Below, in pieces: positions 12,764 to 26,500 of a stretch of 64,000 nucleotides of DNA. This stretch comes from Ophiodon elongatus. Lineage: Eukaryota > Chordata > Actinopteri > Perciformes > Hexagrammidae. The DNA is taken from positions 30,001 to 94,000 of the forward strand of contig JACSYO010000389.1 in NCBI GenBank assembly GCA_016806645.1, in the 5' to 3' direction. Made by a program: the position numbers and the translations under genes. Position 1 is the stretch's first letter. Every line of letters starts with the position of its first letter. The notes under the pieces are model-generated. The model was given only the letters and a program-made list of their open reading frames with translations. It was not told the DNA's origin and ran no database searches.

Positions 12764-13560
12764 TTTTATATATATATATATATTTACTGTTATATATTTA
12801 TATATATATATTTATATATTTATATATATTTATATATATATATATTTACTGTTATATATTTTTATATATATATTTATATATTTATATATATTTATATATA
12901 TATATATTTATATATTTATATATATATATATATATATTTTTATATATAGCATACAGAATAAAGATCTCTATGGTAGTCTGCCATAAACTTAAATGCCGTT
13001 TTAATTCCGGTACCTCTGAGCGGTGGGGATGTCGTCAGCTTTAAAGATGTAAAACAGCGTGTTTTTGTGATACAGCTTGAACTGCAGCTTCTGAGCCGGC
13101 CCGTTCTTCTCCTCCCTCAGGAAAAAACCCAGCAGAGGCTGACTCTCCAACGCTGCAACGTCCTAAACAGGGAGAGATAATTACTCAAGCAAAAAGGTAA
13201 GCAAATTAAATAAAAAGCCAGACATAGTTTAGGAGAGCGCAGTGCGTACCTCGCTGGCTGCGTAGGTGTACAGGACTTTATTCTTGATGACAAACCACAG
13301 CCTCTTCCACTGCTTCTTGTTGCCCTTTGACCTGTTTAAGTAGCCGCTCATGGAGGAGTTCTCAGTGTTGGCGGACACCTGGAAAAAGAGCACGAACAAA
13401 ATAAAACACAAAGACGACACAAAGATGCAAAAGAAAAATGCCACCAAACTATTTGTGTTCCTTGCCTCTTTTAGTGCAGCAGGAATCTTCTTCTGTTTTC
13501 TAGTGAAGGAGAAAGCTCCAGGTTTGATCGGAGAAACTGATGTTGAAGCACAGCGGTCGC
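12448..13560 (-). CDS. fgd6: fgd6 exons 18-21: linker and C-terminal PH domain
   Basis: Exons 13466-13560, 13250-13378, 13014-13162 and 12448-12490. The linker ends in KKIPAALKEVSANTE. The PH fold then begins at MSGYLNRSKGNKKQWKRLWF, the usual strand 1-3 pattern with basic residues, and ends with the C-terminal helix Trp in QRWIEAFQEA. PH2 of FGD proteins is thought to aid membrane phosphoinositide binding. Confidence 0.93.
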
Positions 13561-16218
13561 CTAAAAAAAATAGGAGGAAAATCTATAAAATAGACCAAAA
13601 CCGTATATTTTTACCACAAGTATATAATCTATATATTTTAAAAGGACCGGTCTGATTATATTCTGTATTATTGTTATTGTCAATATCGTCAACAAATCCC
13701 ATGAAAGACCAAAACAAATTTTCATCTTTAAAAAGGCGAAATCATTTCCTAAAACAGATGGACACTGTATCTTTTATCAAACGTTACTCAAACAGGAGGA
13801 AATAGTGCATTTGTTGGGGACTATTTTCAGCGGCGGATTAATCCACATTTATTGCTGGAGTGAGTATTTTGTGGCTGCAGGACTTTGTATGTGGGATTGA
13901 GTCAGAATAAACCAAAGTGTGTGTGTGTGTGTGTGTGTGTGTGTTCATAGTGATGAAGGAGCATGTCACCCAGGGCAACAGTGAAGCTCACTAGTGTGTT
14001 TTAATAGTTTTTGGGCAACAATGGAGCTCTATGGAACAGAGGAAGAAAATATATCACGGGCAATACTTTTTCTTTTTAGGACATAAAATAATTTTTGTTT
14101 CCTAAATAAATAATATCATCAGGCTTTAAATCTGGTTTAGTGCGGCTGAATTTCCAGAGCTCCACGTTTCACTTACTATTCTCCTGCAGTTTGACAAAGC
14201 AGTGGTCACACACTCGCGCCGGCTGGTTCTTCAAGTACTCCAGGTAGTACTTATTGGCCGAGCACGCCTGACACACCACCTGTCAGACACACGTGCAGCT
14301 GCGATGAGAAGGGCGTTCATTAAACAGTGAGTCGTGGGAGCAGCAGTAGTCAGAGTGGTGGTACAGACCCTTCCACAGGCGCGGCAGTGATGCCTCCTCC
14401 AGGTGAGGGTGAACTCACAGGTGCAGATCATGCACATGGTGGCCCTCAGGTCTGGGATCCAGATGGGAGCCTTTGAACCCAACGGGGCCCCGGTGTCGAC
14501 AATGCCCTCCGCCTGGGTCGAGAGAGGGATCGGGAGGGTTTCAATGGACTCATTCGGGGGGGGGAAAGTTTAACACAAACAAAACACACAGATGTTTAGT
14601 TTCACCTCCTCCTGACTCCGACTTGATATGAAGGTTATTTTCTTCTTCGTGTAGTCGTCTATCGCCTTGGCGATGGCCTCCAGCCACTCGTCTCTCTCTG
14701 TGGCGGAGCTGCAAGATACACCAGAACTCTCTCTCAGCAACAGTGAACATAATCAATTAAATTGTGTTAGGTTGTAATAATATGACTTACACTTGTAAAT
14801 AAGGAATGTCTATGTATAAATTACGATACTTAAAAAGGATAATTAATAAGGAATAGCGAGCCTTATGGGAAGGAGTATGCCTGACATAGCAGAAAGCCAC
14901 ATTGAGTTTCTTACTTAGACTTAGTTCAGGTATGTATGGAATGAGATAGGGAGAGGGGGATGAGGAGGAGAGGCCCATGCACCACACTGATCTACAGAAC
15001 TGATAAGCATCTCCTCATGAGGAGTGGATACGCTCAACTTTACGAGAGGGTGGAGAGATGACATCAAGTGCCGGTAGGTCTGGGAGAGACCTTTGCACCA
15101 ACTCTAGACCAACGGAAATCATCGATTCTACTATCATAAAACTTTAACCAAATCCACGCTACAAAACTGAGCCAATGAGAGGCGACGATGCACATTTTTA
15201 CTGGACTATATTACCAAATGTACTGGTCAGTTCGAGGCTCTCTTAGGTCAATGCGCACAGACAGATAACTCCTGCAGGCTGCTTTTTTTAGGCAACTGTT
15301 GAAAGGCTGTGGCCTGCCGTTGGCTTATGAACCCTCAGCTGAGGATTATGCACTATATCGCCAACTTTTATTAAATAGATTTTTATTATAACCTACTGAA
15401 TCCAGAAATTCTCTTCCAAGTCCGCCCAAAGATCTTGAACATTAACAATTCAATTGATAGATGTTTACAGCTCATGTTTGATGTAACTGTGACTCGTGGA
15501 GACCGACCTGGCCGACAGGATGAACGAGCGCTCAACGCTTTCGATGTTCAGCTCGTTCTGATAGGCCTCCTGGCTCGGTTTGCTCACCTGGAAAACACAC
15601 CACAAATAACAGATAACGGTCAAACTGTTGCCGCAAACTCCGCCTCGATGAGTCACCAGAGCCGATGTTTCAGTACAGATGAGAAAAACAACAACAGCAA
15701 GAGGTTGAAGATATAATAAATAATGCAATATGAAATTAAATCCAATACATTTCGGAAAACATGGAGGTCATATAAAACAAAATGAAAGTAAAAGGACTAA
15801 AATAAAAATAAAGAGGAGCATCACAGTGTGTCTCTAACCTTCATCCCAGCCAGAGAGAGGACACTGTTGAGTTTATACTGGCCAGACTGGACCGGAGTGG
15901 TGTACATGAGTGCATCGTTAAACTGAAGAAAGCACAGGCGCAAGAAAACGTCAGAAAAACATACAGAAAATGTAGATATAGATATTCTTTTAAGGCAGAA
16001 GAACAGCATAACGTAAACTGGATTTAGTCGTCGCTCACCAGAAAGAACATGCGAGGCTGCATGATTTTCCTGGACAGCTTCATGAGAGTGCCCTCCTTCA
16101 GAAACACCTGGAAATACAAACGGCTGCTTTAGAGACATGTGGAGTCCAGCGGCTAAATAATTACTTTTTAAAAACTCAATCGATACACGAAACAGAAGCA
16201 ACGAGGAGCGTGGTGTGA

Positions 16219-16271
<53 letters not shown>

Positions 16272-19007
16272 GATTTGTGGAGCAAAAGACGCTGTAATAT
16301 CAGATATATTACGATTATGATGTTTTTATAAGTTGAGTCTGCAGTATTTTGTATTTTCTGTGTAACTTTTAGTTTGGTATAAATAATTCTAAATGTTCTG
16401 CATAAACATTCATCAAATGAATAATAAACACGTTGCACTACTCCCGTTTTATTTTTGACGGACTGTGCGTTCTAAAACGTCTGCATACGAATGATTAAAT
16501 GTTATGTTTCTGTGTCTCATTTTATTTGTTAAATAGAGGCAAAAAAAAAAAAAAACAACAACATCTGTTTAAAACATCTGGTATTCTGAGAGAATTTACA
16601 CCCGTGGGAAAATTCTCCCCGCATGACAAACCGAACTGGAATATGAACTTCAGTTTGAGACTCACCCTGCCCGGCTGAACGATCTCATGGTGACCGTTGA
16701 AACTGTACTGAATCTGCATGAGCTTCTGAAAGTTGTCCTGTGAAACAGCATCAGAGATGTGAGGAGAGACACGAGGCTGAGGTAGACATGGCTTAAAGCT
16801 TTGTGTGGAACAAGGTCTCACCCCTTGTTTCATGATGTCATTCGCGTGGTTGGCCACTTCTTTCACGATGCTGAGGGCAGCTGCGCGGGGAGCAAAGAGA
16901 AAACATTAGTATTTGGCGAATGATCGTCCTGGTGGACACTAACGGGGAGTTTTGTCCTTTATCTGACCTTGTGTGTCTTTATAGTCCTCCGAGTCCTCTG
17001 GAAGGTTCTTCAGATAGTCTGGAAAATAAGTTTTTAATTTATTTTGCAACAAAAGAAAAAAGGAGATGGCGTCTGCCCGCGGCAATTTGCAAGATCCAAG
17101 AAGTTTTTTAATTAATGCAAACGTTTAAAATAACACCCTTTTCATTCTGATATGTAGAGAAAACACATCATGTCCTAAAAAAAAAAAAAAACACACATAA
17201 AGGACATGCAATACATGTTTTGTAATACTAATTTTAAATGCATACATTGTGCAGAATATGCTGGAGAAGAAAAATTACATTTTTCTTTTTTCCTTCTTTG
17301 ATGATATAAAATGTGAAATTTCTAATTTTCTGTGTGCAGTCAGCTTCTAATTTGCCTTAGAAATAGTTTGAATATTTGAAATCTGTTCTGCAGAATGTAT
17401 CGGTTGCGTTAAACTCCCTCAAGGTTTGTATTTACCGTTACAGTCCACTGGGTGCCAGTACGGTACCAAAACAAAGAAAGATCTGACTTCAGTCCCAAGG
17501 TTCATTCACCTGCGGTCAATAAAGCAGCGCCATGGCTCAGGAAACCCTTTGACCTGCAGTGAAGAGTGACGGTGTGTCGGGGCGTTTGTACCTGTGAGCA
17601 GCAGCTGGTACTGAGGGATCCTCTGCACTGGTTTCAGCAGGTAGTGTTTCAGAGCCAGACTGGCACATCTGGGACTCATCTGAGACAGAACAGAACCGGA
17701 CAGTTTACTGTTAGAGACACATACGTGTTGATGGCTGCTACTGACAGCAACGCTTCTCTAACTATGTTACTGTCTCTTTAAATGCCTGTAGTCACGCTGC
17801 AGGCGCCTGAAACTGTATTTTACACATAACGTAACATTAATAATCTCCATTAAAATCCTGCTGGGAGACGGTGCTGATGTGATTTAGTCTACAAAGTGAT
17901 CAGATGCAGATAAAGAAAACGCATAATTCTCCATAAAAACAAACGCATAACCGTATTTCCAGCTTTACCTCAAACTCTCGGACAACGGCGGCGAACGCTG
18001 CGTTTTTCCTGCACTGCTCGTCTAACAGAGCGACGTTGTTGTCGAACTGCCGGATGTAGGTGGAGTACATCTTCAGGTAAGGACCCTTCTGGACAAAGAT
18101 GTCCGACAGTCTCTGGTGATCGCTCCTGTGAGCAGACAAGACACAAACAGTTATAAAAGTAGTACATTTAAAAAAGTGTAAAACACTGACTTAAAAGCTA
18201 TTAAACTTCCTCAAGTGCTAAGTTTTAGGAACGCATTGCTAAAATCAAGTGCAGGAGAGCTGCAGCATGAGCACTGAAATGATCCGAGAGGTTGTAAACA
18301 AACCTCCAGTAAAACACAAAGTATGTGAAACACTTATTTGTGCCCAAACCGTCCATTAAACTTGTTGATTGCAGTGTAAAACTTCACGAGGACAGCAATT
18401 ACAGTAAGTTAACACTGAAACAGGAAACAGTTTGATAAATTAAACATTGACCTTTGTTTAAACTAGCAGTGTTTTAATTGAAGGGGTTTACGTGAGGTGA
18501 AGGGGACGGGTGCACGCTGAAGTATCAACATCAACATGGTCGGCAGTTAAAGCTGCAGCAGTGGGCGTGACACACAGCTCAGGGTAATGAAGTCAATAAA
18601 GGTACTTGAAACACATTTTTACTAATTGGACTCATAACTCAAACTAAAATGTGTGTATCATGTTTGTGTGTGACTCGACTCAGTGCGACGACATCGTCTT
18701 TGACGTCCATGAAAATGAAAAAAAAAAAACAGGCTAATAACTCACTGAATCAGTAGCAATATCGCCCCCAGTGCATTGTGGGAGCTGTTGTTCTAACACA
18801 TATGTGTGTGCTGTGTGTTTACCAGTGTGCCACTCGCTCCTCCAGCTCCCTCAGCAGGTCTCTGTTGAGCTGGTAGAGCTGTGGCAGGTAATACAGGATC
18901 TGACTGAGGATCCGCTCATCCACCACCGGCTTCCCATTCTGACGGGTTGCCTTGGCAACAGCATCTCGAAAGTCCTGGAGAGACACAGGGGTGAATGCTT
19001 TTCATTA

Positions 19008-19075
<68 letters not shown>

Positions 19076-19185
19076 GTATAGCGTGGGGTGACACATGATT
19101 ACATACTGTATTGCTGAACAGGAACACCTGGGTATCACCTCATAAACTGCACCCTCCTACACACTTCCATCACATTGCTGCACGC

Positions 19186-19248
<63 letters not shown>

Positions 19249-20189
19249 CTGACTCAGCACTCTTGACTTTGTCCAGTGTGCCAAGACACACATCCACCTG
19301 GAAGGAAGCAAGGAGGCCATGCAGAATCCCTTTTTTCTCTCTCACACTCTCTCAGCTCGAATGTAGTGCAACATTAACTTTTTAGGTGACAAGCAAAGTT
19401 CATTTAGCAGTAAAAACTCGATGTTTTTTGCACAGATTTAATTTGAAGTAATATATTTGATATTTAAGTGTTTATCTTGTGCTTTGATTCTCTTTATTAA
19501 AAAATATTTATTAATGTATGATGTCTGCTATTTTGACAAATTACTTAAAACGCAAAGTGTGATGCATTAGTAGCAGATCATCAATACATCCGATCAATCA
19601 TAAGCACAAAAATAATAATACAAAAATACATTTCTGCAGAATGCACTGCTCATGTCATGCTGGACTTTTTTTTATATCAACATCAACAAAACCACAAGAT
19701 GAGCTAAGAAGTAGAAATAGAAAACTCAGCAAATTAAAATGTTATCGCAGCTCTTATAAGCAGCTTCTTTTCTTGCATAATATTATGAACCCTTTGACAC
19801 AAGGATCTGAAATATGGGAAGAAGAAAAAACTGCCAAACATTGCATGCTGAGTGCTCATAGCCACAAACCACTGAAGGCAGCCAATAGATGACAGCGACA
19901 TGTGCTTATGTTGTAAACTGACAAACCGCCGTCTTAATATTCACAAAACGCACATGAATGTCGGCAATAAACTAAAAAAAGTCACCAACCCACGCACCCA
20001 CCTGCACACACTCAACATAACACACTGCACGCACACACACACACACACACACGCAGAGGATTATCTAAGGTATGTGTGTGTCTGGAGGTCGTCTCTGTGG
20101 CCTGAGGAAGCAGCTGCTGTGCGGCCAGGCCGTTCGCGGAGAGAGGAGAATGCGATCTGACCTCTTTCCTTGGACACAGTGCCCCGCCC

Positions 20190-20257
<68 letters not shown>

Positions 20258-20318
20258 TATAAATATATAATAAATAAATATATTTATTTATAAATAAATA
20301 AATATATATATATATATA

Positions 20319-20350
<32 letters not shown>

Positions 20351-20353
20351 AAT

Positions 20354-20418
<65 letters not shown>

Positions 20419-20466
20419 CATATATATATACATATACATATATATATATATGTGTGTGTATGTGTA

Positions 20467-20518
<52 letters not shown>

Positions 20519-23500
20519 CACACACACATACACACACACACACATATATATATATGCCTTTATTTATTTATTTATATATATTTATATTTATATATATATC
20601 CACATTTATAAGAAATATAAATATATATATAAATATAAATATATATATAAATAAATAATAAATAATAAATTCCTGTTTGTCATTGGGGGGCGACAGCGCA
20701 GCATTTAGCTTATTCTATCTGCCGACTTGAGGAACCCCGACTACCACGAGTCTGTTTTTAAATGTGTAATCGATCACGATTGGGATTAGGATTTTTGTAC
20801 AAATTGCCCAGCCGTAAATGCACATACTAAACGAAAACTAAATCTACAAAATATCTCTTTTCAGTGCAGTAAAAGTACCTTCTGAAAAACTGTGCCATTT
20901 TCATATTATTCCACATATTGGCACCAGATCATTAAAGCGATAAGGATAATATTCCAAATAGAAGTTGTTATTTTGTTACATTATACATCGGAAAACTCAC
21001 AAATAAACTTATGACACATGACTAATGTCTCTATAAAATACTTTACTTGTATACTTAACTTACTTGAAATACTCAAGAAACTCCGTTTCTCTCTATTTTT
21101 GCAAATGCATCAAAATGAACAACGTGGAGAAACTGACTGTGTGGACAACTTCCCCCCACTTATCTAACATGAAATGAAACAAACCACAATGGAGCCAAAC
21201 AAAACCTCAACTGACGACTCACTCATAAACACGCAGTCTCTCGCCTGACGGTGTTTCCCCGTTAAGAGGCCGATCAAAGCGCCGCCTCCATACTTGTGGC
21301 CGTGCGTTTACCTGCCCACTGCCGCCCACGGGGGAAACCAAAACCCTCCAACGCAGCAACTTTAAAAAGCCTCAGCTGTGGAATAACTGCATTATTCAAC
21401 TCTGAGCGGGCACTTGAGCAAAGACAACACCGGCCGAAGAACTCATTAATTCATGTTCATCCCAGGAAAAAAAAGCTTTGAACGCCACTCAAAACAATCA
21501 CAGCGTCGGCGCCGGCAACAAAAACATACGCTGCGATTTATTATGTTGGGCACTCTTCTTCCCTTTAATGCAACTCTTGGATGAATAAGACACTTACTAT
21601 GTGAAGGAGCTTCAGGACATCCACGAACCTGAAACAAGAGCAGACATACATCAGTTAGATGACTGTTTTTTTTTTGTTGATGGTGTTATGTGTTCATTAC
21701 AAAAGCACTCACACTTTCTCGGAGCTCATGATCTCCTGGGCGATGTGCACCACCTTCTTCCTCTTCATCTCATCCTCTTGCTGAAAGAGGACAAACACAA
21801 AACAGTTCAACGAAACGCTACCGAGGCGCCAACAGCGGCCGACTTTCGCCCCCCAAAAAACGCCCCAACGTGGACTCACAGGCTCGCTGCAAATCACCAT
21901 GATCACCGGGATCCTGTTCCGCTCCGCAAAACCATCGGGATTGAGTTTACAGCCTCCAAAAAAACAACAGCTCGGCCAGGCCCCAAAGTAGAGCGCCGAC
22001 CTTTCCCTTCTCCCTCCCTCTCCCTCTCCTCTCCCCGTGTCTTTCTCATGGTGTGTGTTGTTGAATGGTAATGGGGCGGTCTTTCAAATGACTTAATTTG
22101 GACTGCGGCCTTGGGGCCCCCCCCCCCACCACCCCACCCTCCGCTTGACTGAAATGTCCCACTGGTCCTATCGGAGCCTGTGTTTGTGATACCCTGGAGG
22201 CTTGAGGGGCATCGGACACAGGTGCTGACAGAATCATAGAGAGTCACACAGGAGGAAGAAAGAAAAAAAGAAATGGCTCATTGAGAGAGCTATTCCTGAA
22301 CCTGTAACCCTTCTGTGTTTGCTCACCATCCCCCCCACCCCCCCTTTCAACACACACACACACACACTTTTGGAGAGCTGTGACGAACACACTTGGCAGC
22401 AAACATGCAAACAATCTCCAGCGGCTGCAGCAGTTTAGTTACAAACTGTGACATGAGACGTCCGTTGTAATCAGCGAACGCTCCGCCAGTTTTACACGTC
22501 GGCATCGTGTCTGAAAACGACTCAGACATTTTTTCCTTACAAAGTTTCTCTTTCGTTCTTCTCTCCCTCCCCCTCCCCCTCCCCCCGCCCTCGTCTATGA
22601 ATAAAATGCAGCCACATCAAGGCTGTGGTTCCCAACGTGGAGTTCAGGATCCCTGAAGGGGTCGCAGGATAAATCTGAGAGTTCGGTTTGGTTGCACAAA
22701 ATTCTTCGTTTTTAGAGGGAGTTTTTAAGAGGGAGTTCGAAGGACTCCTCAACAAACATTTGTCAGGACTTTCTGCTTATTTCTGTTTAATATAATTGAA
22801 AAGATAAAAAAAAAGATGAAATGGAATACATAGAATGCATTAGATTGAAAATAAAACCTGAATAACCTGAATTATTGTAATAATAATAATTGTTTGCTGC
22901 AGCCCTGATCTGATTAATTTGTTAAATATAAGTGCACAGTGGGCTTTTTAATTTATTATATACAAAGAATCTGTTGAAATGTAAAATGACAGGCCAGTTT
23001 TGAAAGAATAAGAAGTTGTTTCTGTGCATTTCTAAGTCTTCAAGTAACCGTTACTGAAAAACAAATACCAAAAAGGACTTTTAACCAGATGTTTGTTATA
23101 ATTAGTTCACTCCACTGGTGGAAACCAGAGGCATGTCGTTATAAAAAAAAAGATATCTTTTTATTGGCTTTGCTATCAGCCTAATAATAAACATAGAAGT
23201 GATCCTCTATCAGGTACTGGCACACGTTTTACTTTCAGTTACCTAATCGGTTCATTACTTTACAGCCGTAGCGGTGTAGTGACTGATTTACCTGTCGGTC
23301 CGCCACGTCCAGGTGCTCCTTGCTGGAGGTGGAACTGTCGTCCTCTTCGTCTGAACTGTGGATCTCTTCCTCCTCAGAGTGGACGTCCTGCCCCAGCCAG
23401 CCGCTGCAGACGGCAGACATTCAACCCAACAAACAAAGAGATGAAGCGACACGCGCAGCAGAGTTAAGTTGAGCAAAGCAGGGCAGGTCTGCAGAGGAGA

Positions 23501-26500
23501 GCGAGTTCAGAAAAAAAACACACACCCTGGACAAATAAAGATTAAAGTTTTGTGCAAGAGAGGAGACTTGATGATGTATTCAACCGTTAATCATCACTCA
23601 CACACACGCACATGAGTCACAAGAGTGAGACTCATTTAGAGGTCTTGTACAGTAGATTACTGTATATAGTGTATATATATCTATATATATATATATAGAT
23701 ATATATACGTATATACACACACATTTGACAACATCTGTAACGATAAGAATCATTTCTACATTTTCACTTTGGAGGTTAAATTTAAAGAATTTTAAATACC
23801 CTGGTGTGAAATAAAAGAAGGACTTTAACTGCCCAGTCCTTGTTATTATTATTATTATTATTATTATGTTTTAGGGAGGTCTATATCCGTAATGTTTTTC
23901 TATAAAGTGATTAAAAACCTGCGTCTTTATAAGCCCTGCTGCTGGCTCTGCTCTACCCACACAACGTGCCATCTGCCAGGTTACAACAAGCAGCAGCATG
24001 TGTTTGTGTGTCACTCATGTTTTGATCTTGTTCTGTTCAATGAAGCCGTCCTATTTCAAAGAAACGAGGAAGAGCTGATGATTTTGCCCCCATCAGCCCC
24101 GTCCTGCTGTCCCTCTTTCCTACACAACTCCCCGTATAGAGGGAAAAAAGGGGGGTGATGGCTCAGAATAAATATCAGATAGGAAAAGACTGTGGGACTC
24201 CAAAAATCCTCACATTTCCTTTCACACTCATCAGCAATAGGTCTCTCTCTCTCTCTCTCTCGCCCTCTCTCTCTCTCTCCCTCTCTCTCCCTCTCTCTCT
24301 CTCTCTCCACTTCCTTGTTTTTCTTACGTGCCTCCCGACAGTTTCTTTTACCTAAATAGTGAAACACACTCACTCTTCCGCTCCACTTCTTTCTCCCTTA
24401 CACTTTCTCTATAGTGGAGCATTCCAACACACTGGATCTGGCACAGAGCGCCACTTGTTTACAGCCTGAGGCTACTTACATAAACTTAACAGGCTCAGAT
24501 GCCTGGGAAACACTACAGATTCACTCGCTCGTTCTCCCCTCCAACACAGAAACACTCGGATGCATGCCAGACAGAATTAAGAAACCGAGTTCATCTTAGA
24601 TGCCTCCTCGCCACCTAACTAGGCCTCCACTTCATCCCTTGTAGCGCCACCGTCTGACAGAGGAAACAGGAAGCACGGCGCTTATCACGGGAACAGCTTT
24701 CTCATCACAATGTGTCCCTTTACTGTTCAATTAACATTTCTAACACACTTATTCGGACAGTCGGATATTTGTTTGTCATTAAAAGAGCAAAAGGCCGACA
24801 TTCTAAAGTTTTAGCTTCTTAAAAGCAGCACTAATCAATGTTTTATATTTAAATAGATCAAATTACCGTAATATTGTTATTGTTTTACGTGAATGCGGTT
24901 AGTTAACCCCACAGAGAATTATGACTCAACTTGGCTCTACAGAGTATTTTAGCATCTTTCAGCTCTTTGTTTTGTTTTTTAAGATAGATAGATAGATGTC
25001 CCCCCCACAAGGGGATTTTTTTCTGCTACAGCAGCATTTATAGATGCAAGTAAAGCAATATTAAATATAAAAAAATGCACAATATATTACAAATAATAGA
25101 ATAACATTACATTAACTTACTAAACAATAGTGCAAAGATCAAAAGTGTCGTTTTCAGTGAAAATGCTCTGAAGAACCCACTGTGCATTACCTGCCCAGCA
25201 CTAAACGGTGAATAGAGAAAGTTAGCAACAAGCAAATGAACAAATGAGCATTTAGCAGATAAAGAGACAGATATTTCCTTAAAGAGTTGGTGGAGACCAA
25301 AAACAGAGCTAAAAGCAGAGCGAATATTGGATTTAAATGACTACAAATGAATGATAATGCTATAACAACTTTGTAAAAGTGGTGATAATAAATCAAACGT
25401 CTTTAAATCTTGTTCTGCTGCCAAAAAGTGGCCAAAACAAATAAATGAATGCTGTATTATTTGCTGCTTTTCTCGGTTTTATATTATTGTAAACTGAATA
25501 TATTTTGGTTTTGGTCAAACAAATTAAGCTATTTGAATAAATTGAAACGATTAATCAGTTAATTGAAGAAAAGTGTCATTAATTAATACATCATGAAGAT
25601 GATTATTAGTTGCAGCTCGATTTACAGCCACCTGTGATGTTCTACCTTCACTAAAGAGGTCATTCTTTTGCCAAGCAGTCTGACCGGCATTGGAAATATT
25701 AATAAATAATGAATAATTGTTAATAATGTATGTGACTGTTGTTGATCCTCCTACAATAAATCACGTGCTGTTTATTTAAAAACATACTGTAATTCATGTA
25801 TTTATCTGGTTCTGTTCAATTTCCTTTAAGAGTGCGTCTTTATCTTCATCTTCAACTTAAATAGTTTATGTTTTTATTAAATATTTCACCTTCTATAGAC
25901 GGCCCTCTGAAAACTGCTGCTTTTCCACGTGTGAGATGTAAACATTTGGGAATTTACTGCGAAGAGAACAGAGCTCAGAGGAGAAAAATGGAGTGATGAG
26001 GTTAGGAAGAGGCTAAACGCAGTGCGAGGGCATGCAGGCCGAGGAGGAGGAGGAGGAGGAGGAGGAGGAGGAGGAGGAGGAGGAAGAGGAGGAGGCGGAG
26101 GAAGAGGAGGAGGAGGCTGGTGGTTGCTGGAGGTTTATTTTCCCTGTTCTAGAGAGCTGTGTGGCGTTTCTGCGATTCTCAGACATTTCCTGCCCTGGCC
26201 ACTGAAAATAACCCACAGGAAAACAGGCCGACCTGCTGCACATCAATGCTCCATTCAAATGCAATGCCCCTGCCTCAAAGGCCAACTTTCACACACTTGT
26301 AAAACACAAAACCACTGATGTCACCTGTGCAACCTGTCGCACACGGCGGTTCCCACACTGAAGCTACGGGTCACCTGAACTTACAGAGTGGTAGCAAGTG
26401 TTGTAGAGCAGCTCTGAACCTCTCGGAAAATACAAACTACCAATGTTCACAGCAAAAGAATGTCTCAACTGGGAAATTTAATTGATGATATCATTAAAAA

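Noticed and set aside
12604..13044. 146-codon Tyr/Ile frame on plus
   Set aside because: TA repeat running antisense into an fgd6 exon.
20061..20543. 160-codon Tyr/Ile frame on minus
   Set aside because: Compound TA/CA repeat in an fgd6 intron.
26013..26285. Poly-Ser frame on minus
   Set aside because: GGA trinucleotide repeat; lies in fgd6 intron 2 with no splice support.
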